A DNA stretch of 39,194 nucleotides, taken from NCBI GenBank assembly GCA_938042065.1, contig CALISG010000034.1, positions 1 to 39,194 on the forward strand. Direction: 5' to 3'. This DNA is from an uncultured Candidatus Saccharibacteria bacterium (GTDB taxonomy: Bacteria > Patescibacteriota > Saccharimonadia > Saccharimonadales > Saccharimonadaceae). Of the stretch, positions 14,743 to 21,916 are shown piece after piece (position 1 is the stretch's first letter; every line of letters starts with the position of its first letter). Made by a program: the position numbers and the translations under genes. Under the pieces are notes generated by a model. The model was given only the letters and a program-made list of their open reading frames with translations, ran no database searches and was not told the origin of the DNA.

Positions 14743-17188
14743 TCGCTATCGCTCCTTTCTTGATCCCTACTTCTAGGATATCACCTTTAGCATAGGCGCC
14801 GTCAAGTACTTGCTCAGCAATAGCATGCTCAACCTCGTCCTCGATGACACGGCGCAGCGGACGGGCACCGTATTTGATACTGTAACCCTTGTCGATAAGG
14901 AATTTTTTGGCACTAGGTTTAATCGTAAGGGCCAGGCCTTTGCGCACCAAACGCTGGCGCAGCTCGCCGATCAGCAGGTCGAAGATCTTGCCGACCTCGG
15001 CGCGAGTCAACGCTCGGAAAGTGATAATCCCGTCAAAGCGATTAATCAACTCGGGGCGCATAAACTTATCGAGAGCATCACGAGCAAATTTAGCGTTGCG
15101 GCGGTGCAAATCGTCAATTTCGCTGTTTTTGTCGCGGCTAGAGTGAAAGCCAAGTTCCGACTCTTTGGTCATCTTGTCGGCGCCGAGATTGCTAGTCAAG
15201 ATGATAATCGTATTACGAAAGCTAACTTCGCGCCCCTTAGCATCAGTCATCGTCCCATCTTCCAGTAGCTGCAGCAGCAGGTTGAATACGTCTGGATGAG
15301 CCTTTTCAATTTCGTCAAAAAGCACCACGCTGTACGGCTGGCGGCGAACTTTGTCAGTCAATTTACCGCCGTCCTCGTAACCGACATAACCAGCTGGCGC
15401 CCCGAGCAGGCGCGACGTATTATGCTTCTCGCCGAATTCGCTCATGTCGATTTTGATAAGCGCTTCTTCGCTACCGAAAACTTCTCGTGCTAGCACTTTA
15501 GCTAATTGCGTTTTGCCGACACCAGTCGGTCCCATGAAAACGAAACTGCCAATCGGCCGCCGGCTACTAGCTACGCCGCTGCGGCTGCGGCGGATTGCCC
15601 GCGCTACCTTACCGATAGCCTCGCGCTGGCCAATGACGTACTTGCCGAGATGCTTTTCGAGCTGGCGCAGCAACTTCGCTTCGCTAGTCTGGACTTTTTC
15701 GACTGGAATATTGGTCATCACAGCGATAGCATGCGCCACATCGTCATCAGTTAGCTGGATAGCGCGGCGACCTTTTTGGGCAGCAACTTCTGTCTCGAGC
15801 TTTTTGCTAATCTGGCTAATACGCTGTTTGTACATAGCAGCTCGCTGGTAATCTTCGTGCAGGACAGCGTCCTCCATGCGCTCATTGAGGTGCTTGAGTT
15901 CTTTGAGATATTCGCGCTCGCGGCTCGGTCGGTGGCCCCGCTTGACGCGAACTCGAGCAGCTGCCTCATCGAGCACGTCAATCGCTTTATCGGGCATGAA
16001 ACGGTCGCTGACGTAGCGGTCGCTCATATATACCGCCGATTCGATCACTTCGTCGGTAATTTTGACGCCATGATGCTTTTCATAATAATTTTTAAGACCT
16101 TTCAAAATAGCGATTGTCTGCGCCATAGTTGGCTCTTTGACGACGATCGTCTGAAAACGCCGTTCTAGCGCCGTGTCTTTCTCGATATGCTTGCGATATT
16201 CATCGAGAGTCGTCGCGCCAATCATGTGCAGCTCGCCGCGCGCCAACGCCGGCTTGAGGATATTGGCCGCATCCATCGAACCTTCCGAGGCGCCAGCACC
16301 AACCAGCAGGTGCAATTCATCAATAAAAAGAATAATATTACCCTGTTTTTTGACTTCAGCGATTACCTTTTTCAGCCGATCCTCGAATTCGCCGCGATAT
16401 TTAGTACCGGCAATCATTGCCGCCATATCTAACATAACCACGCGGCGATCTAATAGATGGCCCGGTACGTCCTCGCGGACGATCCGCTGCGCCAGCCCCT
16501 CAACGATGGCGGTTTTGCCAACGCCTGGGTCGCCAATCAGTACTGGATTATTCTTGGTGCGGCGGCTAAGGATAGTGATCATTCGCTCCAGCTCTTTGTC
16601 GCGGCCAATCATCGGGTCAAGTTCGCCGTTGGCTGCCCGCGCCGTCAAATCCACGCCAAAGGCGCTAAGCGCCCCGCCGCGCGTATTGCCGCGACGCCGC
16701 GGCTCGGTAGCAATATCGCCATGTTCGCCGCGATTCTCTTCAAACGACTTCTCGAGTTCGCTGATTATCATATCGACGTTGATGCCCATTTCGCGCAGCA
16801 GTGCTGTCGCTCGGGCATTACCTTGTCGCAGGACGCTGTACAATATATGCTCTGTACCGAGATAATCATGGCCGTACTCGCGCGCCGCTTCCCACGCCAT
16901 GCGCAGTGTCAACAAAGCCGTCTCGCTAAGGCCCACCATACCGGTACTGGTAACCACTCGCGACGGTTTGATATCCAGAATCATTTCAGCTTGCTGCAGG
17001 GTCACGCCGGCGTCAGTCAATACTTGCGCCGCCGAGCTCGACCCTTGCGCCAAAACGCCAAGCAACAAATGCTCCGTCCCAATGTAATTACTACCGTTAC
17101 CGCGAGCAATCGCGTCAGCATGCTGGACGCTAGCGCGCGCATTGTCGGTCAATCGCGAAATAAAATCTGCAAAATCTTCTGGCATCAT
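14708..17188 (-). CDS. clpC: ATP-dependent Clp protease ATPase subunit ClpC
   Basis: An AAA+ unfoldase of 826 residues. It has two N-terminal Clp-N repeats (about 1-140), AAA-1 with Walker A GDPGVGKT and DELH Walker B, a central UVR-like/coiled middle domain (about 400-450), and AAA-2 with GPTGVGKT, DEIEKAH and a C-terminal ClpB-D2 small domain. It feeds substrates to ClpP in protein quality control. The frame opens at 17254, but GGAGAACTG sits directly before ATG 17188, which I take as the start (an adjacent ATG at 17185 is also possible). A CIRCE operator overlaps the promoter, so HrcA heat-shock repression is expected. Confidence 0.95.
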   Translation of the reverse strand: MMPEDFADFISRLTDNARASVQHADAIARGNGSNYIGTEHLLLGVLAQGSSSAAQVLTDAGVTLQQAEMILDIKPSRVVTSTGMVGLSETALLTLRMAWEAAREYGHDYLGTEHILYSVLRQGNARATALLREMGINVDMIISELEKSFEENRGEHGDIATEPRRRGNTRGGALSAFGVDLTARAANGELDPMIGRDKELERMITILSRRTKNNPVLIGDPGVGKTAIVEGLAQRIVREDVPGHLLDRRVVMLDMAAMIAGTKYRGEFEDRLKKVIAEVKKQGNIILFIDELHLLVGAGASEGSMDAANILKPALARGELHMIGATTLDEYRKHIEKDTALERRFQTIVVKEPTMAQTIAILKGLKNYYEKHHGVKITDEVIESAVYMSDRYVSDRFMPDKAIDVLDEAAARVRVKRGHRPSREREYLKELKHLNERMEDAVLHEDYQRAAMYKQRISQISKKLETEVAAQKGRRAIQLTDDDVAHAIAVMTNIPVEKVQTSEAKLLRQLEKHLGKYVIGQREAIGKVARAIRRSRSGVASSRRPIGSFVFMGPTGVGKTQLAKVLAREVFGSEEALIKIDMSEFGEKHNTSRLLGAPAGYVGYEDGGKLTDKVRRQPYSVVLFDEIEKAHPDVFNLLLQLLEDGTMTDAKGREVSFRNTIIILTSNLGADKMTKESELGFHSSRDKNSEIDDLHRRNAKFARDALDKFMRPELINRFDGIITFRALTRAEVGKIFDLLIGELRQRLVRKGLALTIKPSAKKFLIDKGYSIKYGARPLRRVIEDEVEHAIAEQVLDGAYAKGDILEVGIKKGAIAIERRSETDSQT

Positions 17189-17225
17189 CAGTTCTCCGTT
17201 CTGAGCGTATTGCCCATTACAGCCA

Positions 17226-17254
17226 ATTATACATAACAAATTAGCACTCGTCAA
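17226..17254 (-). promoter_or_regulatory. clpC promoter embedded in CIRCE
   Basis: On the minus strand TTGACG (17254-17249), a 17-nt spacer and TATAAT (17231-17226). The -35 lies in the CIRCE spacer and first arm, so bound HrcA would block RNA polymerase directly. Confidence 0.8.
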
Positions 17255-17267
17255 GGCAGAGTGCTAA
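17241..17267. promoter_or_regulatory. CIRCE operator (HrcA binding site)
   Basis: TTAGCACTC (17241-17249), a 9-nt spacer and GAGTGCTAA (17259-17267) match the CIRCE consensus exactly. It controls clpC. HrcA itself is not in the window. Confidence 0.95.
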
Positions 17268-17290
17268 TTTGCAAAAAGCGGCTGCGGGTT

Positions 17291-18406
17291 TTAGTCTTGA
17301 TTTTCGATAGCGCTAAACAAATCTTCCTCGACGTTCTTGCGCGGTTTTTTCTCGGCTGATTTCGGCGCTGTGGTCTCGATGTTCAATTCGTAGCCAGTCA
17401 GGCGGCTCGCCAAACGCACATTTTGCCCGCCGCGGCCGATAGCGATTGATTGCTGGTCTTCAGTAACATAAACATTGGCGGTTTTTTTGTCCTTATCAAT
17501 CTCGACTTTAACGATCTCAGCCGGGCTAAGAGCGTTGCGAATATACGTGTCTATATTATCATCATAAGTAACGATATCGATTTTCTCTTGCTCGCCGATT
17601 TCGCTCATCACCGCGTTAACGCGCGCGCCGTGACCGCCGACGAACGTTCCGACCGGGTCAACACCTGGCACCGTGCTAGCAACCGCTAGTTTGGTGCGGC
17701 GACCAGCTTCGCGAGCGATACCTTTGATTTCAACAGCGCCAGTTTCCATCTCGGGTACTTCTTGGCGGAAGAGATATTCGATAAAGTCCTCGCTGCCGCG
17801 GCTGAGGATTAGCTGCGGGCCGCGGCCTTCGCGTTCGATGTCTTTGATTAATACTTTGATCCGCGAGCCAATTTTGTAAAACTCGCCTTGAATCTGCTCG
17901 CTCTGCGGGATAATACCAGTAGCCTTGCCTAGCTCGACACGCACCACGCGCGGCTCGACGCGCTGCACCATACCGGTAACGACCGTGCCGATTTTGTCTT
18001 CGAACTCTGCCAGAACAACTTCGCGCTCGGCTTCGCGCAGGCGCTGCATGACAACCTGTTTGGCAGTCTGGGCGGCCACTCGGCCAAAGGACTTAACTTC
18101 ATGAGCTTCCTCGATAGTATCCCCTAACTGAGCATCTGGCTTCTCTGCCTGAGCGCCCGCCAAGCTGATTTCAGTAGCCGGATTGACAACATCCTCGACG
18201 ACTTCGCGCTGAACAAACACCTTGGCGGTGCCGTCATTAATATTGAGTTCAGCGCGCACATTTTGCTCGCGCTCGCCGTTATCGCGCCGCCAGGCAGCAG
18301 CGATCGCCTGCTCGATTACGTTTAATACGGTTTCTTCGGGCAACGCCTTTTCATCAGCAATTGCCCGCACCGCTAGCGTCAACTGCTTGATATTCAAATC
18401 TTCCAT
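17291..18406 (-). CDS. nusA: Transcription termination/antitermination protein NusA
   Basis: This 371-residue protein binds RNA polymerase and nascent RNA and modulates pausing, termination and antitermination. It has the NusA N-terminal domain (about 1-125), an S1 domain (about 135-200) and two KH domains with the VGACVG-like region appearing as GTFVGGHGARVNAVMSEIG and the second as IGRGGQNVRLASRLTGYEL. A short charged tail replaces the C-terminal acidic repeats of E. coli NusA. ATG 18406 has AAAGGA 6 nt upstream, so the ORF start at 18430 is not needed. Operon partners rimP and infB are not adjacent. Confidence 0.95.
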   Translation of the reverse strand: MEDLNIKQLTLAVRAIADEKALPEETVLNVIEQAIAAAWRRDNGEREQNVRAELNINDGTAKVFVQREVVEDVVNPATEISLAGAQAEKPDAQLGDTIEEAHEVKSFGRVAAQTAKQVVMQRLREAEREVVLAEFEDKIGTVVTGMVQRVEPRVVRVELGKATGIIPQSEQIQGEFYKIGSRIKVLIKDIEREGRGPQLILSRGSEDFIEYLFRQEVPEMETGAVEIKGIAREAGRRTKLAVASTVPGVDPVGTFVGGHGARVNAVMSEIGEQEKIDIVTYDDNIDTYIRNALSPAEIVKVEIDKDKKTANVYVTEDQQSIAIGRGGQNVRLASRLTGYELNIETTAPKSAEKKPRKNVEEDLFSAIENQD

Positions 18407-18471
18407 ATAATTCCTTTCTTTTAGTTCCAATACGAAAACAACCGACCTGCCGGCCGGATGAGTACGTATTT

Positions 18472-18501
18472 AATGTAACACGCGAGGGCTGGCATCGTCA
18501 A
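18472..18501 (-). promoter_or_regulatory. nusA promoter
   Basis: On the minus strand TTGACG (18501-18496), an 18-nt spacer and TGt-TACATT (18477-18472), giving a leader of about 60 nt with a CCGGCCGG palindrome. Confidence 0.6.
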
Positions 18502-18537
18502 GCCTAGCAGTGCGATACAAAAAATATTTCACAAAGA

Positions 18538-18583
18538 GTTGAGTTGGGGGCGGGACGGCGAAATAAATCGCACATCCCGCCCC
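18538..18583 (-). repeat. Conserved 3' hairpin element, copy 1
   Basis: The stem GGGGCGGG (18547-18554) / CCCGCCCC (18576-18583) encloses a GCGA-type inner helix. 18538-18571 is identical to 29866-29899 except at one position. Each copy is the last structure downstream of a small minus-strand folded gene. There is no T-run behind it on the minus side, so it is not a standard intrinsic terminator. Confidence 0.75.
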
Positions 18584-18731
18584 GCCCCGCACCTCATGCG
18601 TCTGTGTCTGGGCTCTCTGGGGAATACCCTTCACGGGGTCCCCAGGCTTGTTCGGACAGGCTCAGCTGCGCCATCTTGACGAGGGCAGAGACTTTCTGGC
18701 TCTGCGCCCTACGAATCCACAGCCTGGAGAT
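18584..18731 (-). other. Folded 3' region of minus-strand cassette 6
   Basis: Between the stop codon at 18732 and copy 1 of the 3' element are successive stems: CTGGGGA/TCCCCAG (18617-18623/18639-18645) and AGGG..CAGAG/CTCTG..CCCT (18682-18690/18700-18710). No ORF with a ribosome-binding site is visible. Together with 18407-18583 this is the longest gene-free stretch of the core part of the window. Confidence 0.55.
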
Positions 18732-18741
18732 CTAGGCTGTG
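18718..18741 (-). other. Stop-codon hairpin of cassette 6
   Basis: CACAGCCT (18718-18725) pairs perfectly with AGGCTGTG (18734-18741). The TAG stop codon (18734-18732) is at the stem/loop border. Confidence 0.6.
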
Positions 18742-18992
18742 ATTTTGACCCTATATTCTGCGACGGCAAGTACCACCGCTACCACATAAGCAGCCAGCGC
18801 CGCCCATGCAGCAGCCTCATACTCCTTGTAGACACTGTCATGGCGAACGGTCGCAGAGTACAGATAAATCACGGTAAACATCACTCCTAGGAGTGATGTT
18901 TGGATCGGCCCCACTCTCCGCTGCCGCCACAGGGAGACGGTGAGAAAGATACACAGAACCATAGCCGAAAGGCTGGCCACGATATCGAGCAT
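18732..18992 (-). CDS. Folded-cassette small membrane protein 6
   Basis: This 86-residue protein has three hydrophobic segments (about 4-22, 32-47 and 60-80) separated by short basic or acidic loops; no family is recognised. AGGAGAGG lies upstream of ATG 18992 inside a bulged hairpin. The coding sequence contains a perfect 26-nt palindrome at 18876-18901 that includes AGGAG followed by an in-frame ATG (internal Met of LLGVMF). This could create an internal start for a 49-residue form. The stop codon is bracketed by an 8-bp hairpin. It is expressed from its own promoter and lies between nusA and tgt. Unrelated in sequence to the other cassette proteins. Confidence 0.65.
   Translation of the reverse strand: MLDIVASLSAMVLCIFLTVSLWRQRRVGPIQTSLLGVMFTVIYLYSATVRHDSVYKEYEAAAWAALAAYVVAVVLAVAEYRVKITA
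18876..18901. repeat. 26-nt perfect palindrome inside a coding sequence
   Basis: Thirteen bases from 18876 are followed by their exact reverse complement to 18901 (arm AAACATCACTCCT). In RNA it would form a hairpin with a minimal loop. Confidence 0.85.
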
Positions 18993-19097
18993 AACGTTTA
19001 TCCTCTCCTAGAAAGTTGAGGTGCGGCCTATCCAGACCGCTACCTCGGACGCGTGCAGTCTCTCCGCATACATCAGGCAGCCTTTATCTGAAAGGCT
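18993..19097 (-). promoter_or_regulatory. Folded 5' leader of cassette 6
   Basis: From the promoter side: a 7-bp hairpin AGCCTTT/AAAGGCT (19079-19085/19091-19097); a hairpin pairing 19018-19026 with 19037-19046 (GAGGT..GCGG / CCGC..ACCTC, one bulge); and a Shine-Dalgarno hairpin pairing 18993-18999 with 19012-19017 (AAC/GTT and TTT/AAA around a one-base bulge), with AGGAGAGG in the loop. TGCGG (19022-19026) can alternatively pair with CCGCA (19064-19068). Confidence 0.6.
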
Positions 19098-19104
19098 AAT
19101 TATA

Positions 19105-19133
19105 GTTATACTATACTTACTGAGCATCGTCAA
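19105..19133 (-). promoter_or_regulatory. Promoter of cassette 6
   Basis: On the minus strand TTGACG (19133-19128), exactly 17 nt, then TATAAC (19110-19105). Confidence 0.75.
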
Positions 19134-19192
19134 TGTTTTTCAACATACTTCATGCTTTTGGCAAAAATTACACTTTGCTACCAGGGGGCAAA

Positions 19193-19201
19193 TGATATAC
19201 T
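19193..19201 (+). promoter_or_regulatory. Leaderless extended -10 of tgt
   Basis: TG-A-TATACT ends 7 nt before ATG 19209. Confidence 0.6.
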
Positions 19202-19208
19202 AGACCTT

Positions 19209-20453
19209 ATGAACCAACACCTTGTTTTCAGCATTACCCATCGCCTCCCAGGCACCTTAGCGCGTGCTGGTACGATTCAAACGCCGCACGGCACGATTCA
19301 AACGCCAGCTTTCATCGTTGGCGGCACTAAGGCAACCGTCAAGGCGCTGACTGTTGAACAAGTCAAAGCCTGCGGCGGGCAATCGATTTTGGCCAATACT
19401 TATCATTTGATGCAGCGGCCAGGCGCCGAAATCATTCATAAAGCTGGCGGCCTAGGCAAATTTATGGATTACGATGGGCCGACTTTCACTGACAGCGGCG
19501 GCTTTCAGATTTTCAGTCTGGGAATTGCTTACAAAAAAGGCATTGATGTCGTCGCTCACACCCAAAAAGGCAACGCTGCGCAAGCGGTCAAGTCTGCTAA
19601 TCAGTTAGCCAAAGTCACCGACCAAGGAGCACAATTTCGGTCGCATCTGGATGGCAAATATATAATGATGACGCCCGAATCGTCGATGGAGCTACAGCAC
19701 TCTATCGGCGCTGATATTCATATGGCTTTCGACGAGCTGACTGCACCACTAGCAGCCCGCGACACAATCGTAAAGGCAATGCAGCGAACGCATGCTTGGG
19801 CGGAACGCTGCTTAGTTCGCCACGATGAACTAAACGCCGAACATCTAGCGCGCGGCGAGAACCTACAAGCGCTCTACGGTGTCGTTCAGGGCGCCCGCGA
19901 CGAAACACTGCGCCGCCAATCGGCCAATTTCCTGGGCCAGCGCAACTTCGACGGATACGGTATCGGCGGCGTTTTCCAGCCTGGTGAGATCGCTGACGTC
20001 GTCCGCTGGGTCTGCGAAACTTTGCCCGAGGATAAGCCGCGCCACCTGCTAGGCTTAGGTTCGCAGCCAGCCGATTTGTTTCTCGGCGTCGAATACGGCA
20101 TCGATACTTTCGATTGCGTCGCGCCGACCCGCCAAGCCCGCAACGGTGCTCTATACACCTTTGACGGCCGCATCAACATCAGTAATGCTCGCTTTCGCGA
20201 GGACTTCGCGCCGATCGACGCTGAGTGCGACTGTTATACTTGCCAGCATCATACGCGCGCTTACATTAATCATCTGTTTCGCGCTGATGAGATTCTCGGT
20301 GCTACGCTCGCCAGCATTCACAATGAACGCTTTGTAGTGCGCACTGTCGACCAGATCCGCGCTTCACTGTTAGACGGCACATTTTTTGATTTCAAGCGTT
20401 CGTTTCTGGCTCGCTACTACGGCGATAATTTACCAATCGGCGTCACATTATAA
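19209..20453 (+). CDS. tgt: tRNA-guanine transglycosylase
   Basis: This 414-residue enzyme exchanges guanine 34 of GUN-anticodon tRNAs for a 7-deazaguanine base. Family marks are DSGGFQIFSLG (with the proton-acceptor Asp), GIGGVFQPGE, DCVAPTRQARNG (nucleophile Asp followed by R-A-R-N-G) and the zinc site CDCYTCQHHTRAYINHL. Length is slightly above the E. coli enzyme. The frame opens at 19152, but the -10 ends 7 nt before ATG 19209, where the conserved N-terminus begins. It converges on yhhQ, a transporter for the base substrate. No queC/D/E/F gene is in the window, so salvage rather than synthesis is inferred. Confidence 0.95.
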   Translation: MNQHLVFSITHRLPGTLARAGTIQTPHGTIQTPAFIVGGTKATVKALTVEQVKACGGQSILANTYHLMQRPGAEIIHKAGGLGKFMDYDGPTFTDSGGFQIFSLGIAYKKGIDVVAHTQKGNAAQAVKSANQLAKVTDQGAQFRSHLDGKYIMMTPESSMELQHSIGADIHMAFDELTAPLAARDTIVKAMQRTHAWAERCLVRHDELNAEHLARGENLQALYGVVQGARDETLRRQSANFLGQRNFDGYGIGGVFQPGEIADVVRWVCETLPEDKPRHLLGLGSQPADLFLGVEYGIDTFDCVAPTRQARNGALYTFDGRINISNARFREDFAPIDAECDCYTCQHHTRAYINHLFRADEILGATLASIHNERFVVRTVDQIRASLLDGTFFDFKRSFLARYYGDNLPIGVTL

Positions 20454-20496
20454 AACAAAACCGCGTCAAAATCTAACGCCAGGATAAACCAAGCAA

Positions 20497-21165
20497 CTAA
20501 TTCACCAGGTATTTCGCTGGCTGCTCGAACGTATCCAATTTTTCATGCTTTTTCACGCGGGCAATCAAATGCATAGTCAGCGGCGAGACCATAATCTCTA
20601 CTGCCATCTTGATCAAAAACACCGTGACGATAAGCTGCCAAAAGCTGGTTGTCGGCATAGTACCGGCAAAAGCAATCGTCGAGAAGATCACCGTATCTAG
20701 CGCGTTACCCGCCAATGAGCTGCCAATCATCCGCCACCACAAGCCGCGGCCGCGGCTAGCAACTTTCATCCGCCCCATTACGTAAGCATTCATGATCTCG
20801 CCAGCGAACAGCGCCGTTATCGAACCGATAGCCAACCGCCAGACCACGCCCAACGTCAATTCAAACGCCGCTTGCCCCGTCCAGCTGCTATCTGCCGGCA
20901 GTAATTGCACCACCCAAAAAGTCAACGTCATAAGCGTCAAGGCTGCCACACCGTTATAAATCAGCCGGCGCATCCGACGATAACCATAAACCTCAGTGAT
21001 TATATCACCTACGATATACGCTAGCGGAAACAAAACCGTGCCAGCATCAAAAGTAAGCCAGCCAACAGATACAATTTTGACGCTGACAATATTACTAACC
21101 AATAGTGTCGTTACAAAAAGTATCGCAAATATATCATACAGAGAATAATGTTGTTTCTTTGTCAT
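20497..21165 (-). CDS. yhhQ: Queuosine-precursor transporter, YhhQ/VUT family
   Basis: This 222-residue integral membrane protein has about six transmembrane segments. LLVSNIVSVKIVSVGWLTFD followed by PLAYIVGDIITEVYGYRRMRR is the family signature. E. coli YhhQ imports preQ0/preQ1; related proteins carry queuine. The start at 21165 is supported by TG-A-TATAAT ending 7 nt upstream (leaderless), located just beyond the HNH gene's stop. The tail-to-tail neighbour tgt uses the imported base, so this is a two-gene queuosine salvage locus. Confidence 0.92.
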   Translation of the reverse strand: MTKKQHYSLYDIFAILFVTTLLVSNIVSVKIVSVGWLTFDAGTVLFPLAYIVGDIITEVYGYRRMRRLIYNGVAALTLMTLTFWVVQLLPADSSWTGQAAFELTLGVVWRLAIGSITALFAGEIMNAYVMGRMKVASRGRGLWWRMIGSSLAGNALDTVIFSTIAFAGTMPTTSFWQLIVTVFLIKMAVEIMVSPLTMHLIARVKKHEKLDTFEQPAKYLVN

Positions 21166-21172
21166 ATTTTAG

Positions 21173-21178
21173 ATTATA
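21173..21178 (-). promoter_or_regulatory. Leaderless -10 of yhhQ
   Basis: TATAAT on the minus strand, preceded by TGa, ends 7 nt before ATG 21165 and abuts the HNH gene's stop codon. Confidence 0.65.
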
Positions 21179-21883
21179 TCACGCCGGCAAGCGCTGTTCC
21201 GGACAACTCGCCAAGATCCGTTCCATAGCCGTGCGTTCCGGCGGTGTCACCCACAACGAGTATTTTTTCTTGACGGCAATTTGACGGGCAATGTACTGGC
21301 AGCGAAACGGCTTATTTGACGGCAGCCAAGTCGCCGCATCGCCGTCGCCTTTCTGCTGGTTGGCTGGTCCGTCGACGGCTAGCAGCTCGAGCGAATCGTT
21401 AGCCAGACTGATTCGCTGTTCGCTAGACAACTGCTGAGCGCCAGTCTGCCAGGCGTTGCTCAGTGCCACTACGTGGTCGATCTGCACAGCGCTGCTAGAA
21501 TTAGCACCGCGCTTGAAAGCGATTCGCTGCCCGGTGTACGGGTCGTTAAGGTCGCCAGCCTGTACTTTGCAGTTGTCATCGCCCAGGACAGCGTTTGCCA
21601 AGTCGCGCCGCAAGATAACATTGCGCGTATCGCAGCCGCCCGCCTTGGCCCAGCCATCACCGAACTGCGAGCGCTTGTAACCGGTCTTGGGAGCGCGGCC
21701 CTTAGTAGGCAGTGCCGCCAAAGCGTCGCGCGCTACTTCGCCAGAGCCAAAGTTCGGCCCCGACTGTTGAGACTGCGAATCTGGCGGCATCAGCGGCAAA
21801 TTCGGCCATTCCTTAACAACAATCCACCCGAGAGTACCTATCAAAATCACCGCTACTAGTACTATTCTGCGCCGCCGTTGCAT
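21179..21883 (-). CDS. Membrane-anchored or secreted HNH endonuclease (DUF1524/GmrSD-C-like)
   Basis: This 234-residue protein begins with MQRRRRIVLVAVILIGTLGW, a signal anchor or signal peptide, then a Pro/Ser/Gln linker. The nuclease domain follows: GGCDTRNVILRRDL, LNDPYTGQRIAF, VQIDHVVALSNAWQTGA (catalytic DH), LLAVDGPANQQKGDGDAATW and FRCQYIARQIAVKKKY. These are hallmarks of secreted HNH nucleases common in Actinobacteria. Four Cys fit extracytoplasmic disulfides. ATG 21883 is 6 nt after a TATAAT, so earlier in-frame ATGs are not used. In a parasitic cell that salvages nucleotides it could degrade host or environmental DNA; this is inference. Confidence 0.88.
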   Translation of the reverse strand: MQRRRRIVLVAVILIGTLGWIVVKEWPNLPLMPPDSQSQQSGPNFGSGEVARDALAALPTKGRAPKTGYKRSQFGDGWAKAGGCDTRNVILRRDLANAVLGDDNCKVQAGDLNDPYTGQRIAFKRGANSSSAVQIDHVVALSNAWQTGAQQLSSEQRISLANDSLELLAVDGPANQQKGDGDAATWLPSNKPFRCQYIARQIAVKKKYSLWVTPPERTAMERILASCPEQRLPA

Positions 21884-21889
21884 AAGCAT

Positions 21890-21910
21890 ATTATACCACC
21901 CTGCTATAAT
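21890..21910. promoter_or_regulatory. Divergent pair of leaderless -10 elements (HNH / pepN)
   Basis: Minus: TGg-TATAAT at 21895-21890, 6 nt before ATG 21883. Plus: TGc-TATAAT at 21905-21910, 6 nt before ATG 21917. The two genes start 34 bp apart, and each polymerase footprint must overlap the other, so expression is probably mutually interfering. Confidence 0.7.
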
Positions 21911-21916
21911 GGACAT

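Noticed and set aside
18544..18890. Plus-strand ORFs opposite cassette 6 and its 3' region
   Set aside because: They lack start signals and are explained by the folded minus-strand transcript.
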